NCBI RefSeq assembly: GCF_012489685.1
Contig: NC_080044.1
Location: 31,104,369-31,168,368 of the forward strand
From: Lotus japonicus
Lineage: Eukaryota > Streptophyta > Magnoliopsida > Fabales > Fabaceae
Length of the DNA: 64,000 nucleotides
Reading direction: 5' to 3'
The translations under genes were made by a program, and so were the position numbers. Each line of letters begins with the position of its first letter. Position 1 is the stretch's first letter. Below the pieces are notes generated by a model, which made no database searches, had not been told where the DNA came from, and was given only the letters and a program-made list of their open reading frames with translations. Positions 32,069 through 42,810 of the stretch are shown one piece after another.

Positions 32069-32342
32069 GAGGTGCAGTGATGTCCCTCAAGGACCTTTGA
32101 GCCTCCTGCTCTTCTCGAAGTTGCCTATCTCTTTCATTCTGGGCAGCAACTTGAGCAGTGATCTCAGCACGAAGCCTCGCTTCCATTTCAACACGAAGCC
32201 TTGCTTCTATCTCAGCTGGTGTTTCTTCAGCGGCCATGTTAGTAGCCTGAGTGCGTCTCCTCTGTTGTGCAAGTCTGCGATGGAAAGTACGATCAATCTC
32301 TGGATCAAATAGTAATGACTTAGGATCAACTGAACCTCGCAT
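31956..32342 (-). pseudogene. Gag N-terminus, out of frame with main gag
   Basis: 128 residues from MRGSVDPKSLLFDPEIDRT, the usual gag opening of this group, through a charged E/R coiled-coil stretch to DFQIPPHFITV. It overlaps the start of the 766-residue frame in another register. Relative to known gags, the segment between HFI and the LFPFSLRD block is missing, so a deletion of some tens of codons with a frameshift joined the two. Confidence 0.7.
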
Positions 32343-32452
32343 AAACTAACAAACAGTTAATAGCACCTATGCACTCAACAGAGATTCAAGCAAGCAAGTA
32401 ACAAAGATTCTAAACAAAAACAATCCAAGAATGTTTGATAAAACTCAACTAT

Positions 32453-32475
32453 CCCCGGCAACGGCGCCAAAAACT
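32453..32475 (-). other. Primer binding site of Athila-like element
   Basis: On the minus strand, TGGCGCCGTTGCCGGGG follows the LTR end GGTATCA after the spacer AGTTTT. This is the site found in Athila-type plant gypsy elements, usually assigned to Asp tRNA. Confidence 0.85.
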
Positions 32476-33906
32476 TGATACCAAATCCGCAAGTGCACGG
32501 ATTGCCCGAAGTAATATAAAGATATCGAACCACAGAGATAGTTGTTTATCAAATTGTTCAAAGACTTTTAATGTTCAGAATTGTAAAAGGAAAAGCAATA
32601 TATGTTTGAAGTTTGGTTGTGTGAAAAACACTTGTGAATAAAAGCTAAAATTATAATTCAGAAAAGAAGTACCCTGGGCAAAGCTCCACTTAGTCCAATT
32701 ATGTTTCTCAAATCAAGTTCTTATATGAAGTTTAGAATCCTTATCCATGGTGATGTAGCCTCTACCTCTACTTGTTAATTCCTTAATCAAGTAAAACATT
32801 CAATTTCATTTGCCAAACCTAATTCCTTAGTGCCTAGTCAGTTCAATTGAAGAGTGAAGTTTATAAGTTCAGGCCAACACAAAGAGTTCCCACCCTTATA
32901 CCTAAGTGGTAGTAAACAAATCAATCTAATCTCATGGTCCCATAATCCTAACCAACTACCGTTGTGCAAGAAGAAAGCCAAACACTTGCATGCATTCAAG
33001 AGAATATGGAAACAGAGAAGAGATACATGGAAAGGAAACTTTATTCATATAAGAAACTCAGAAGTTCAAAACATAATCAAAGCTAAGGTTCACTTCACCC
33101 AAAGTACAAAGGAAACTAGCCAAGCATGGCTATGGAATTCATAATGCAAATGAAGAGAGCAAAAACCTGAATCAAGAGTGTCAAGAAGCCTCCCACAAGC
33201 TCCAAGAAACTAGAACTCTAAATTTTGCTCAGAAAATACAAAGATACCTAAAAGAAATAACAAAATCCCTATTTATAGAGTTTCCAGCGGTAATGGCCAA
33301 TCTGTCAGTTTTCAGCCTTTGAGTCTGTTCACCACGCATGTGCGGGGTCTCCACCACGCACATGCGTGGTCTTCACGTTCCAGCCCCTTCCTCATACAGA
33401 ACCACCACGCATGTGCGTGGCCTGAGGGGCGCACATGCGTGGTCTTCAGCAGTTTTTCAGCAGCTTTGTAACCTCCTTTTCCACAATCATCATTGCTCAT
33501 TATTTTGCCTTCAACCATCATCATTAGCCATCAAGAGTCTATCAAAACCTGAAAAGCATCTCAAAAACTCTATGATAACAACCATGTAACTTCTGAAAAC
33601 TTCTCATTAATGGATATTTCCTCAATCTCACATTCAATTGCCCAAACAATAACCCCCAAAAGCTCATCAACACTCATAATCTCTCAAAATTTCAGTTCAA
33701 ACCTGACCAGAGAATTAATCCCAAACTAAAACTAATAGAAACTAATAAAAAGACTAAATAAATAGATTAAAAAACTAAACTTATGCAGATGCAATTATGA
33801 ACTAAAAAGGGACTTAACTTGACTAACAACTCAATAAAGGACTCTAAAAGGGAAAAGAAAGAAAGAAAAATGACTCGACAAAGATAGAATAAACCTCGGG
33901 TCATCA
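32476..33906 (-). repeat. 5' LTR of Athila-like element (right)
   Basis: 1431 bp, read on minus from TGATGACCCGAGG to GGTATCA (TG...CA ends intact). It lacks one 73-bp unit plus one 37-bp hairpin relative to the other LTR, which accounts for the length difference. Confidence 0.9.
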
Positions 33907-33911
33907 CGCTC
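33907..33911. repeat. Target duplication CGCTC, right
   Basis: Exact copy of 26935-26939, immediately outside the right LTR. Host copia sequence resumes here with CTGATGTTCC. Confidence 0.85.
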
Positions 33912-34189
33912 TGATGTTCCTATACATTCTATGTCATATATGAATCTAATTGATATATCACTCTGATCACTATTATTATTTAGCTCAGAATCTAGACGCC
34001 ACTAATGTTTTTATTAAGTCTTAGATTCAGGGGGAGCTAAGCTCAGAATCAAGCTGTGACTTGGATTCAGAACGAGCAAAATAAACCATACATCTCAGGA
34101 TAAGTTCACCTCTGATACTCTAAGCTCTGAGTGTATTCAGTTTATTATTTAAGAATTGTTCATCAAAATACTTGGTTTTGTCATCATTA

Positions 34190-34202
34190 AAAAGGGGGAG
34201 AT
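34190..34202 (+). other. Polypurine tract of copia element
   Basis: AAAAAGGGGGAGAT immediately precedes the 3' LTR start TGTAAGACC at 34203, as expected for the plus-strand primer. Confidence 0.85.
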
Positions 34203-35419
34203 TGTAAGACCAAGATTTGGTCATGTAGTACAACTCTATGTTTTTATGATTACAAGTTAATTATTGTGTATGAACAATTATGGTACTCTAACGTTGTTCT
34301 CTAAGTGTTTAATTCACAGGCTCTGACTCTGGTCTAATAACACACTTATCAGAAGCACAAAGCAAAAAAAAGTAGCCAACGCAACGCTTTCGCTCTCACA
34401 ATATTCTGATTGAACAGTAGTAAATGCTTCAGAAGTTCTGAAGATTATAAGCTCTGATGTGGATTCAGATCACCTCAAGTTCTGAAGACTAGAAGCTCTG
34501 ATGATCAGAAGCTCTGAAGGTCCAGAAGCTAAGAAGTGAAGATTCTAAAGTCCAAGAGGAAGCTGGCTCTGAAGACAAAGTACTTCCAACTCTGATGACC
34601 AGAAGTTCTAATAAACAGTCCGGAAGTAGAAGCTACGAAGGTCAGAGGATCCAAGCTTCCCTCTGACTCTGATCTCATAAGCTTCACACTTCCCAACACG
34701 AAGCGTCGCCAGATCAGAAGTCAACTAGGCTAAGGCTCACGTCGTTATCCAAGTACAAAAGCAAGTGTACTATTCTAACGGCCTTACCTAAGATGTTCAG
34801 CCATAGCAGAATCTGGAAGTTCCGGATTTGCCCTCCAACGGTAGCATTCCATGCAACGGCTACAACCCTAAACCTTGGAGTATATATAGAGGCTGAAGAT
34901 GGAAGAAAGAAGTTAAGAAACCTTGTGCAAAACTCAAGCAAATATTCAACCGATTCTCTTAGCAATCTTTCTTCATTTGTTCTTATTGTGTTTACCTTAG
35001 CTTTCTTAGAAGCACTTCATTGTAAACCAATTCTTTCAAACAGTGAGTTTGTATTTCCTTAAGGGACCAAGGTTGGTCAGATCCTTGAGAAGACTAAGAG
35101 AGTGAATCTTAGTGTTTGCTAGTTCATTGTATTGTTAGTCACTGAGCAGGTTGCTAGTGCAGTTGTAACAAACATTGAATAGTTGATTGCCTTCATTCTA
35201 AGAAGGAAGAAATCACCTTAACGGGTGGACTGGATTAGCTTGAGCGATTTTCAAGTGAACCAGGATAAAATGCCTCTGTGTTTCTCTCCATCTATTATCT
35301 CTGCACTTTGTGCTTTCAGTTCTGGAAAAGATTATCTGTAATCTTGAAGAGGGAAAAGTTTTTATCTTAAAACGCTATTCAAACCCCCCCCCTCCCTTCT
35401 ATCGTTTTTCATACCTTCA
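34203..35419 (+). repeat. 3' LTR of the 20.5-kb copia element
   Basis: Aligns with 14883-16088 from TGTAAGACC to ACCTTCA. The first 118 bp show about five differences, so divergence is a few percent. A C/T-run expansion near 35386-35398 (CCCCCCCCCTCCC) and small insertions make it 11 bp longer. Confidence 0.93.
34881..34888 (+). promoter_or_regulatory. Copia 3' LTR TATA box
   Basis: Same TATATATA as in the 5' LTR. If active, transcripts would run rightward toward the antisense side of PMD copy B. Confidence 0.5.
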
Positions 35420-35539
35420 ATATTGAAGGAAGGACATCCAATGCCATAACCGAATTCTCTATGGAAGAGGTATTGTGATGATGATGCTAGAGGTTGGAAG
35501 ACCCTGTACAAAAAACTTATGGACAAATGGAAAAAAGAA

Positions 35540-36770
35540 TTAAAAGATCCGGAGAAACCAGGCAAAAGGTTGGAAGACCCCCCAAGTATTGTGATGATGA
35601 CAGCTAGAGAAAGTGGTCCCAGAAGTGAAATTGGTACCATCTATCCATATTGTTGACCGAAAACTTGGAGCATGTTCAAGTCCCTCATTGACAGTTTCAA
35701 ATTTGGGTGGTGATGAGATGTTTGCCTTCTGGACAAACATATGCAAACTACTCATGTAGATCGGCATAGAAGTAATATTCGGAGGAGAAAAATTACTTAC
35801 GTCCTCTTTCCTTAAGCTTCTAAACCTATCCAAGAACACTCCCACATCAGCAACCTTCTGGGTGTCCTTGAATGGTTTATAGTGTACCTTTATCCACCCC
35901 AAATAGAAGGCAGATTCGGGTGGTACGGGCAATCCATCGCGCAAGAATGGAAAGCTCTCTAAGGCAAATACCTTAAAAAAAAATAAAACACGAGTTATTA
36001 TCAAATGAAAGCATAAACATAATAGAAATTAAAATTATTAATTAATTACTATTACTTACCAATAGAGCAAAACTTCACCCATAAACAACTGAATACTTAT
36101 ATTTTGTAACCAAGGTTGTCTTTATCTTCTTCATCGATCTCTTGAGTCTTGCAACCACAGCTGCTCCCCAAGCGTATTGGTCTGTTTTATTGAATTCCAA
36201 CTGTTGTATGTACTGTGGATAAACAGACTGACAACCATTGGAAAATAGCACCACTCCAAACAAGTATAATAAATAAGCCTTAATATAAGGCTGTAGTTTC
36301 TCTAGCTCGTCAATTTTAATGCCTGGAGGAACCTCGTGCAAAATCAAGCGCAGCTCAGTTGGATCAATCATGCCGCTTTTGGGATTTAGGTGTAGTGACT
36401 CTGCCTCAACAAGATCCTTCGCTAAACCATGATCTAAAATGGGTTTACAAGCATCTTGAGACTCGAAGCCTGAAACCTGCATCACAATTGCTAGAATCAT
36501 GTAAATTACCAAAATAGATCAAACATTAATCAAACATCAAGTGAATAAAGTACGAAACTAACATACCTGAGTCTCATTTATGGGAAGTCCAGATATATGA
36601 TAAATGTCTTCAAGACCGATGAGACCAATCAACAATATTAGAGACATTGATCTACATTTTATCAACATAATCAAAAAAATTAGTAATAAGGAAAACTCAA
36701 ACCGTGAGAAAATCAAACAAAATGAGCATGGAAATGGAGTGAAATTCAAGACTGTTTCAAGCACCTAAAA
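35540..36770 (-). pseudogene. Plant mobile domain (PMD) protein pseudogene, copy B
   Basis: Same family as 8408-9285, on the opposite strand, and more complete. Block 1 (to about 36570) is degraded but ends GLEDIYHISGLPINETQ before a GTATGTTAG donor. Block 2 (36075-36488) starts VSGFESQDACKPILDHGLAKD. Near its end the tryptophan codon TGG of copy A is TGA here (36075-36077). After SFALLL-like sequence comes a GTAAGTAATAG donor, an intron and an AAG acceptor near 36004. Block 3 (FALESFPFLRDGLPVPPES; YLGWIKVHYKP) continues to about 35540. Copy A lacks block 3. Confidence 0.7.
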
Positions 36771-37379
36771 AAGCAGTTTCTTCTCTGTTTGGTACCTTGA
36801 CACCAATTACAGAAAAATGATGTTATATAGGTAGGGAGAATTTAATAATTGTACGTTAAGAAAATAAAGTTAAGAATAAAGTTACAAAAACCCATATGTT
36901 AAGAATCTAAAGTTTTCAGTTTAAAAATTAAGAATGTAATAGTTGTACCAAATAAGAATCTAAAAAATGTTAACAGTTTTAAGTTTAAAGAAAATTAATA
37001 TTAACAATTTAAAAATATGTAATTGGACCACAAAGGATAATAACTTAAGTATCCTTCACATCCAATTTATTGACACCACTACCACAATGTGAAAAGAAAA
37101 GAAATAAATATGAGGATTAAATATATTTTTAATTCCCTTAAATATTTAGAAATTGAAAAATATTTAGAATTTAGAATCTTTGGAATTTTTTTTTAATTTT
37201 AATTATTTGAAAATTATCATTTTTCATAGAGGGCTAACTAGCATTTTTCATGACCAATATTCTCCATTTGTATTTGATGAAAAAAGTGTGACAATGAGTA
37301 CAGGTGGTGAAAAAAAAAATATTCAAGTGACTTTTCGCAAAAGTCAACGTTGGTGAATGCAAATCTCAAATCTCATATC
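36771..37379. other. AT-rich spacer
   Basis: AT-rich sequence upstream of PMD copy B with no recognised gene or element. TTCGCA motifs begin near its right edge. Confidence 0.5.
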
Positions 37380-39085
37380 TCATCTTTTCGCACTTATAAA
37401 TGCAAATCTCAAAATCATGTATGGTTCTCTATGGTGCGGGATATGTTAAGTCAGAAAACACTCTATAAATGAAAGCACATTACGGTTCGCACCTGTAAGT
37501 GCAAACTTCAATATGGCAAAATATGTTAAGTCGGAAAACACTATAAATGAAACACTTTCATGTTCGCAGAACCTAGTGCGAAGCTAAGTACAGTTGGTGA
37601 AAAAAAAACTCATAAGTTTTGTCGCAGGACATAGTGCAACAATGAGTACAGGAGGTAAAAAAAAAAAGAAAAATATTCAAGTCATTTTTCGCACTTATAA
37701 ATGAAATCAATAAACTTGCATCGCTCTCTGTGGTGCGAAATACGTGAAATCTCAAGACATTAATCACTCTAAGATCCGCACTTTCATGTGCGAACCTTTG
37801 TGCGAGTATTAGTACCGTTGGTGAAAACTGATATGTTGTTTCGCAGGACGTAATGCGAAGTCCTGAGGGCCAGAAAGCACTCTAATCTTCGCAGGATTTA
37901 GTACAACAATGTGTACAAGTGGTGAAAAAAAGAAAAATATTCAAGTCACTTTTCGCACTTATAAATAAAAATATTCAAGTTTCGCCGTCCATGGTGCGAA
38001 TTACTAAAAGCCAGAAAAAACATTAACGTTCGCACCTGTGAGTGCAAACTTCAGCATGAAAACTAATATCTAGTTTCGTTGTACATAGTGCGAATTACTT
38101 AAAGCCAGGAGAATTGGGTGGGACTGAAAAATGAAAAATGAACACAACAATAAAGGATATTTTCAATGGAGCCAAATTCTCTGATTTTTTTTTTTACTTT
38201 TAACTCATTTCCACATCATAATTTTTTTTTTCATTTTACAATAAAAAATAATAATTAACATGAAAATCATTATTTAAGAAAAATATCCAAAATAAAACCG
38301 GAGAATTGGGTACCCTTGAAAAATTAAATATAATATTTTTGACACATGATTCTCTCATGCGAATGGGGTCACTGGAAAAATAGCCAAGCTTAACTCTGCA
38401 GATACACATACCCTAATCCGGAGAATTTGTAATGAGATGTATTTAGCTATAATCTCTCTATCTCATCTTTTCGCATTTACTTCGCATTTATAAATGCAAA
38501 TCTCAAAATCATGTATGGCTCTCTATGGTTCGAGATATGTTAAGTCAGAAAACACTCTATAAACAACTATGTTGCTTTGTTTATTACACCCCATGCATTA
38601 TAAAACACTCATAAGTGTTTTCGCAAGGCGTAGTGCGACAATGAGTACAGGAGGTAAAAAAAAGAAAAATATTCAAGTCACTTTTCGCACTTATAAATGA
38701 AATCAATAAACATGTATCGCTCTCTGTGGTGCGAAATACGTGAAATCTCAAGACATGTATCACTCTAAGCTCCGCACTTGAATGTGTGAACCTTTGTGCG
38801 AGTATTAGTACCGTTGGTGAAAACTTATATGTTGTTTCGCAGGACGTAATGCGAAGTCCTGAGAGCCAGAAAGCAGTCTAATGTTCGCAGGATATAGTGC
38901 GACAATGTGTACAGTTGGTGAAAAAAAAAAGAAAAATATTCAAGTTCTGTCGTTCATTGTGCGAATTATTAAAAGCTAGAAATAACATTAACGTTCGCAC
39001 CTGTGAGTGCAAAATTCAACATGAAAACTAATATCTAGTTTCGTTGTCCATAGTGCGAATTACATAAAGCCATGAGAATTGGGGT
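37380..39085. repeat. About 1-kb tandem duplication rich in TGCGAA/TTCGCA
   Basis: Block A (about 37380-38115) and block B (about 38460-39085) share the same order of segments: CTCAAAATCATGTATGG, GTCAGAAAACACTCTATAAA, AATGAGTACAGGAGGTAAAA, GTGGTGCGAAATACGTG, GAGTATTAGTACCGTTGG, CATGAAAACTAATATCTAG. The offset is about 1.0-1.08 kb. Within each block short hexamers TTCGCA and TGCGAA recur dozens of bases apart together with ACTTATAAATG. No protein is encoded. Between the blocks is AT-rich DNA. Confidence 0.75.
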
Positions 39086-39094
39086 CACTGAAAA

Positions 39095-39406
39095 ATGATC
39101 TCCTTTTGGAATATGGATATATCCAAACCCCACATCATTGATGAGCTCCACTTAATTTGGGGTCAAAGAGGTCCTGTTTTAGAGGTTATTGTTTCCAGGA
39201 TGAGACATATAACTAGTCAGGTTGAGAACAAAATTCGTAGTGGTTTTGCAAACCTCACTTGCAAATGCAAAGGATCTGGGGAATGGGTTGGAGCTACCTC
39301 TCATGGCCTTTTCACTTTCTCCCCTAGTGTTCGTCCTTTGCCTTTGGATATGCACATTCAGGGTATAGATATTGCAAATTTTGAGGCTAGGATGCCTAGG
39401 CAGTGA
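39095..39406 (+). CDS. Hypothetical 103-residue ORF
   Basis: Open frame starting MISFWNMDISKPH, with a C-K-C motif (NLTCKCKGSGEWVG) and a proline-rich end. It starts right where the duplicated TGCGAA block stops, so it may be part of another degraded element. I do not recognise a family and no intron or promoter is evident. Confidence 0.25.
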   Translation: MISFWNMDISKPHIIDELHLIWGQRGPVLEVIVSRMRHITSQVENKIRSGFANLTCKCKGSGEWVGATSHGLFTFSPSVRPLPLDMHIQGIDIANFEARMPRQ

Positions 39407-39483
39407 CAAAACCAACTTACACTGCAATTATTCAACATGCGAAGAATGAGAAACATACTCTAGTTTTTGTACCTACAAGTAGG

Positions 39484-39645
39484 GGTGTCAAAGTGGGCAG
39501 GCCGCCCCGTCTCGCCTTGCCCAGCACTCAGCCTGCTTTACAGCGGGGCAAGGCAGGCCTGACCAGCATTAGATGTGGGATGGAAAAGTTCAGCCCGCTC
39601 CGCATATGGTGGTTTGCGGGCGCGACTCACACAAAATAAAATTAA
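39484..39645. mobile_element. hAT-like repeat end
   Basis: TAGGGGTGTCAAAGTGGGCAGG followed by GC-rich CCGCCCCG and CAGCCCGCTCCGC is the familiar start of plant hAT-derived non-autonomous elements. Only this end is recognisable. The other end and any 8-bp duplication were not found. Confidence 0.4.
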
Positions 39646-39809
39646 AACTATTTTATTTGTAAAATTATCTTCTATCCTTTAAATCAAGAGTATGAAGTTG
39701 TTGTTATGTGATAGAGCTAGAAATTTTGTTGTTATCTTCTTGTTATCTTAAGATGATTTTAAAATTTGTTATCTTGTCTTGAGATTGGAATTTAAAATTG
39801 AATATCTTA

Positions 39810-40503
39810 TCTTGATTTTGAATTCGAGTTTTGGTTGTTTTGTTTTTGGAGCTAACCCTTAATGTTTGCTACTTGTCTATGTGGACGCTTAACGCTTGAT
39901 GAGTCGTTAAGTGGTGAAGTTCGAATTTTCTTGACGACAAGTAATTGATGGCGAGACTTGCGGTTAGGAGACAAGAAGCTTGGAGGACTTGCAAAAGTGG
40001 AACATTATTTGATAGACTTAGTTTTATTTACCGTTGGATTTTGTTTACGCTAGCAGTTTTATTTAGTTATTCAGTTTTACTATTATTATTATTATTATTA
40101 TTGCGATAATGGACGATTTATTTGAATAATAGTACTCAACCAAGTTTTGAAAATCAAATGATAAGTTGAATCAAGTTTTTGGAAAAGCGGATTAAAATGG
40201 ATTAATCAAATTGATTTTGAACTTAAAAGGGTAATTGAATCGTTTTGAAAATGTTATCAAAAACCTCATTTGAGTTCAAGTAAAAACTCGGGTTGTTCTG
40301 TTTAAGGAAAGAAGGGTTTTCAATGACGCATTGTGCCCGACCAGCTTACCTGGGAACTTCTCGGGTCATTGCTTGGGTGATGATGGGCCTTTTGGGTTTC
40401 AAAATTTATCACCTCTTTTGAAAAGTAAAAAACAAACCGAGTTAGTCCCTATATTTGTTTGGGTTACTAATTTGATCCCTGATTTAGAAATTGGGGCGTT
40501 GCA
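39810..40503 (+). mobile_element. Degenerate Tekay-type LTR fragment
   Basis: TTGGAGCTAACCCTTAATG, GCTACTTGTC, GGACGCTTAACGCTTGATGAG match the solo LTR near 50055-50115 (GGAGTTAACCCT, GCTACTTGTTG, GGGCGCTTAACGC). The fragment ends GGTTACTAA...AAATTGGGGCGTTGCA, the counterpart of the AAATCGGGGCGTTACA end. It contains a short ATT microsatellite (about 40082-40101). It joins the TRIM-like element at 40504. Confidence 0.55.
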
Positions 40504-41610
40504 CTTGAGATCTCTTTATATAGCCTTGGACCCCTCTCATTTTTCACTATTCTAAGCAATGTCGGACTTCTCCAAGATACATTCCTTGATATTTTTTCTC
40601 CTTCATTAGCAATGTGGGATTTACATTGCAATCGACCCCAACAATCTCCAGCTTGAATGTAATGGTCTTCAGTCTTCATTTTCTACACCAACAATCATTG
40701 TCTTCACCGACAAACATAATTCTCATTGTCTACATACCGACAAATTAAATTATCGTACTCCACCATAAAGACTACACGACACTCGGAACTAAACCATCCC
40801 AAGAATTTTCTTCACTTGGAACTAAACCATTCCAAGAATTTCCACATGTCGAAACCTTGCTAAAAATTTATGGTGCAACTTCCATGTTGGCTTTCTCTGG
40901 AAGTTCATCAGCCATCGACATAACCACATACCTTGCATCAACGCCAACCAATGCCCGCACGCTATCACCACACACCTTGCATCTATATTAACCAATGCTC
41001 GTGTGCTACCTGGACAATTTCATGCTCGGAACACCTTATGTAATCATGATTGCATCAACTCATCCATCACAGTATCATCGCAGTTGCAAACCATACTTCT
41101 TCAGCACCTTCGCAATACCACATGAAGTGATATCCATCGAACCGGAAGCTTTGATACCACTGTTAGGAAATAACACAGCTGAATAAGTAAAATAAACCAG
41201 GAGCACAATCAACAACACAATAATATAACGTGGAAACTCCAAAACCGGAGAAAAACCACGGCCGTTGTCAAAACCGACAACTAGAGAATAAACACTGTAA
41301 AAATTGTAACCACCCCATGACCACAGTACACCCACACTCTTCAAAATGAATATTTGAACTACATCTCACAATACTCGAAAACAGGAGCATAAGAGAAAAA
41401 GAAAACACAAATATAAACCTAACGTGTTTTCAGGTGCTACTGCTTGGTGTTTTGGTGTGTTGAAACAAGGAGCTTGAGATCCCTTTATATAGCCTTAGAC
41501 CCCTCATTCTTCACTATTCTAAGCAATGTGAGACTTCTCCAAGATATATTCCTTGATCATTTTTCTCCTTCATTAGCAATGTGAGACTTACATTGCAATC
41601 AACCCCAACA
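40504..41610 (-). mobile_element. TRIM-like mini-LTR retrotransposon (minus strand)
   Basis: The right LTR 41161-41610 (450 bp) begins TGTTAGGAAATAACACAGC and ends AACCCCAACA. A TGGTATCAAAGC primer site on the minus strand (about 41148-41160) lies just inside. The left copy is only the last 148 bp of the LTR (40504-40651, TTTATATAGCC...GACCCCAACA). The internal region is only about 509 bp and has no gag or pol. A short purine run (AAGCTGGAGAT on minus) next to the left LTR serves as polypurine tract. Small size, no coding capacity and complete signals fit a TRIM-type element. The left LTR is truncated against the older gypsy LTR piece. Confidence 0.75.
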
Positions 41611-42810
41611 CTCTTATCTCTTTACATGCCGCTTTTTGTTTTTCCAGTGGTTCTTGATGGTGGTCTCTTACCTCCAAGGTAGCCTCTCTGCAATTTTCGC
41701 TCACTTGTTCCCAACTTCCCTGTGAGCCTCAATAAGTACTTTTTCTTCATCTTCGTTCCATAAGCCCTTATGCATTTGTACAAAACAATGTTTCAATATG
41801 TGTGTATAAATGTATGAAATCAAATATACTAGATATAATACCCGTGCGTTGCACATATTTATTTACAATGTTTTTAACATTATATACAAAATTATTATAC
41901 TTTAAAGGAATATTAAAAATAATTTTTAATTATAAGTATTATAAAATTAAAAATAATTATCTTGAAACAATTTAGAGTTTTCTTTGTGTACAAAAATACA
42001 TCCTCAAATTTAAAAAATTATTTCCATAATTATCATTGAATTAGCTTTAATAATTTAACCATTCATTTACTTTTTTTATATGAAAAATAATTATTTAAGT
42101 TTGAAATATCTTATATTAAATAATAATTTTTTAATATCATCAAATAAGTTATAATAATAATATAATTTGTGTGCTTTATCAAAAAAAAAGTAATTTTAAA
42201 TTTTAAATTTTAAAATTATAATAAATTATAACTTTAATATCTCTTTCAAAATTGTAATTATTTTCCTCCTTCTCAAGTCATTTTCACTAATGTATAATAG
42301 ATCAAAAAATATATAAGTTTTTTTTTTCAAATAATACACAAATACCTTATTGTAAAATTTTAAATTTTAAAATTATTTTGTCTAAATTATTTATTAATAA
42401 TTTATATTTTATTATTTATTAATTTTAATTCTTGATGTTTGTTCATATATGAATACATTACCTAGTTTCATTTTATGAGTGTCTAATTTGTTTATATAGG
42501 TAAATTTGATTTTTTATCATGAAGGATAGTGAGTAAGTAATATGAAAAATGAAAAGTCATGAGTTTAATTTTTTTTTCAAGGAGATAAATAAGAGTTTTC
42601 ATTTCTTCTATTTTATTTAATGTTATGGTTCAAGTCTCCTTCATACATAATGTCTCATGTAACTATATAAATTTAATATGCACCAGCAAAAAATTGTGTA
42701 ACATTGCACAACCACCTTTTGACTCCCCAATATAGGTTATCTCCAGGTAAAATATTTTTATGTTTATTTTTATTACTAATTATAAAAACAATGATATGAA
42801 TAACATTTAG
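41611..42810. other. AT-rich spacer
   Basis: No gene is recognised. The motif ACCCGTGCGTTGCAC (about 41842-41856), shared with 9298-9312, and long AT stretches suggest old element ends. Everything else is low-complexity AT. Confidence 0.5.

Larger units (their letters stand above)
26940..33906 (-). mobile_element. Athila-like gypsy element, gag-protease only, nested in copia
   Basis: A minus-strand element of 6967 bp. Its LTRs (26940-28479 and 32476-33906) are near-identical, and perfect CGCTC target duplications sit on both sides. A TGGCGCCGTTGCCGGGG primer site follows the right (5') LTR. The internal region of 4.0 kb encodes gag and protease only, with no RT, RNase H or integrase. LTR differences counted by eye are about ten substitutions plus one repeat-unit indel, clearly fewer than between the host copia LTRs, so it arrived after the host. 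It would need enzymes from a related full-length element to move. Confidence 0.92.
14883..35419 (+). mobile_element. SIRE/Maximus-type Ty1/copia element with nested insertions
   Basis: Two LTRs (14883-16088 and 34203-35419) in the same orientation, a Met-tRNA primer site after the first and a polypurine tract before the second define one element. Flanking 5-mers are ACATT (left) and ATATT (right), a target duplication with one change. Without the LINE (about 18836-20640) and the Athila-like insertion (26940-33906) it would be about 11.8 kb, with the order gag, protease, integrase, RT, RNase H and env-like region typical of SIRE/Maximus elements. All frames are broken, so it is not autonomous. 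By eye the LTRs differ by a few percent. Confidence 0.92.
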
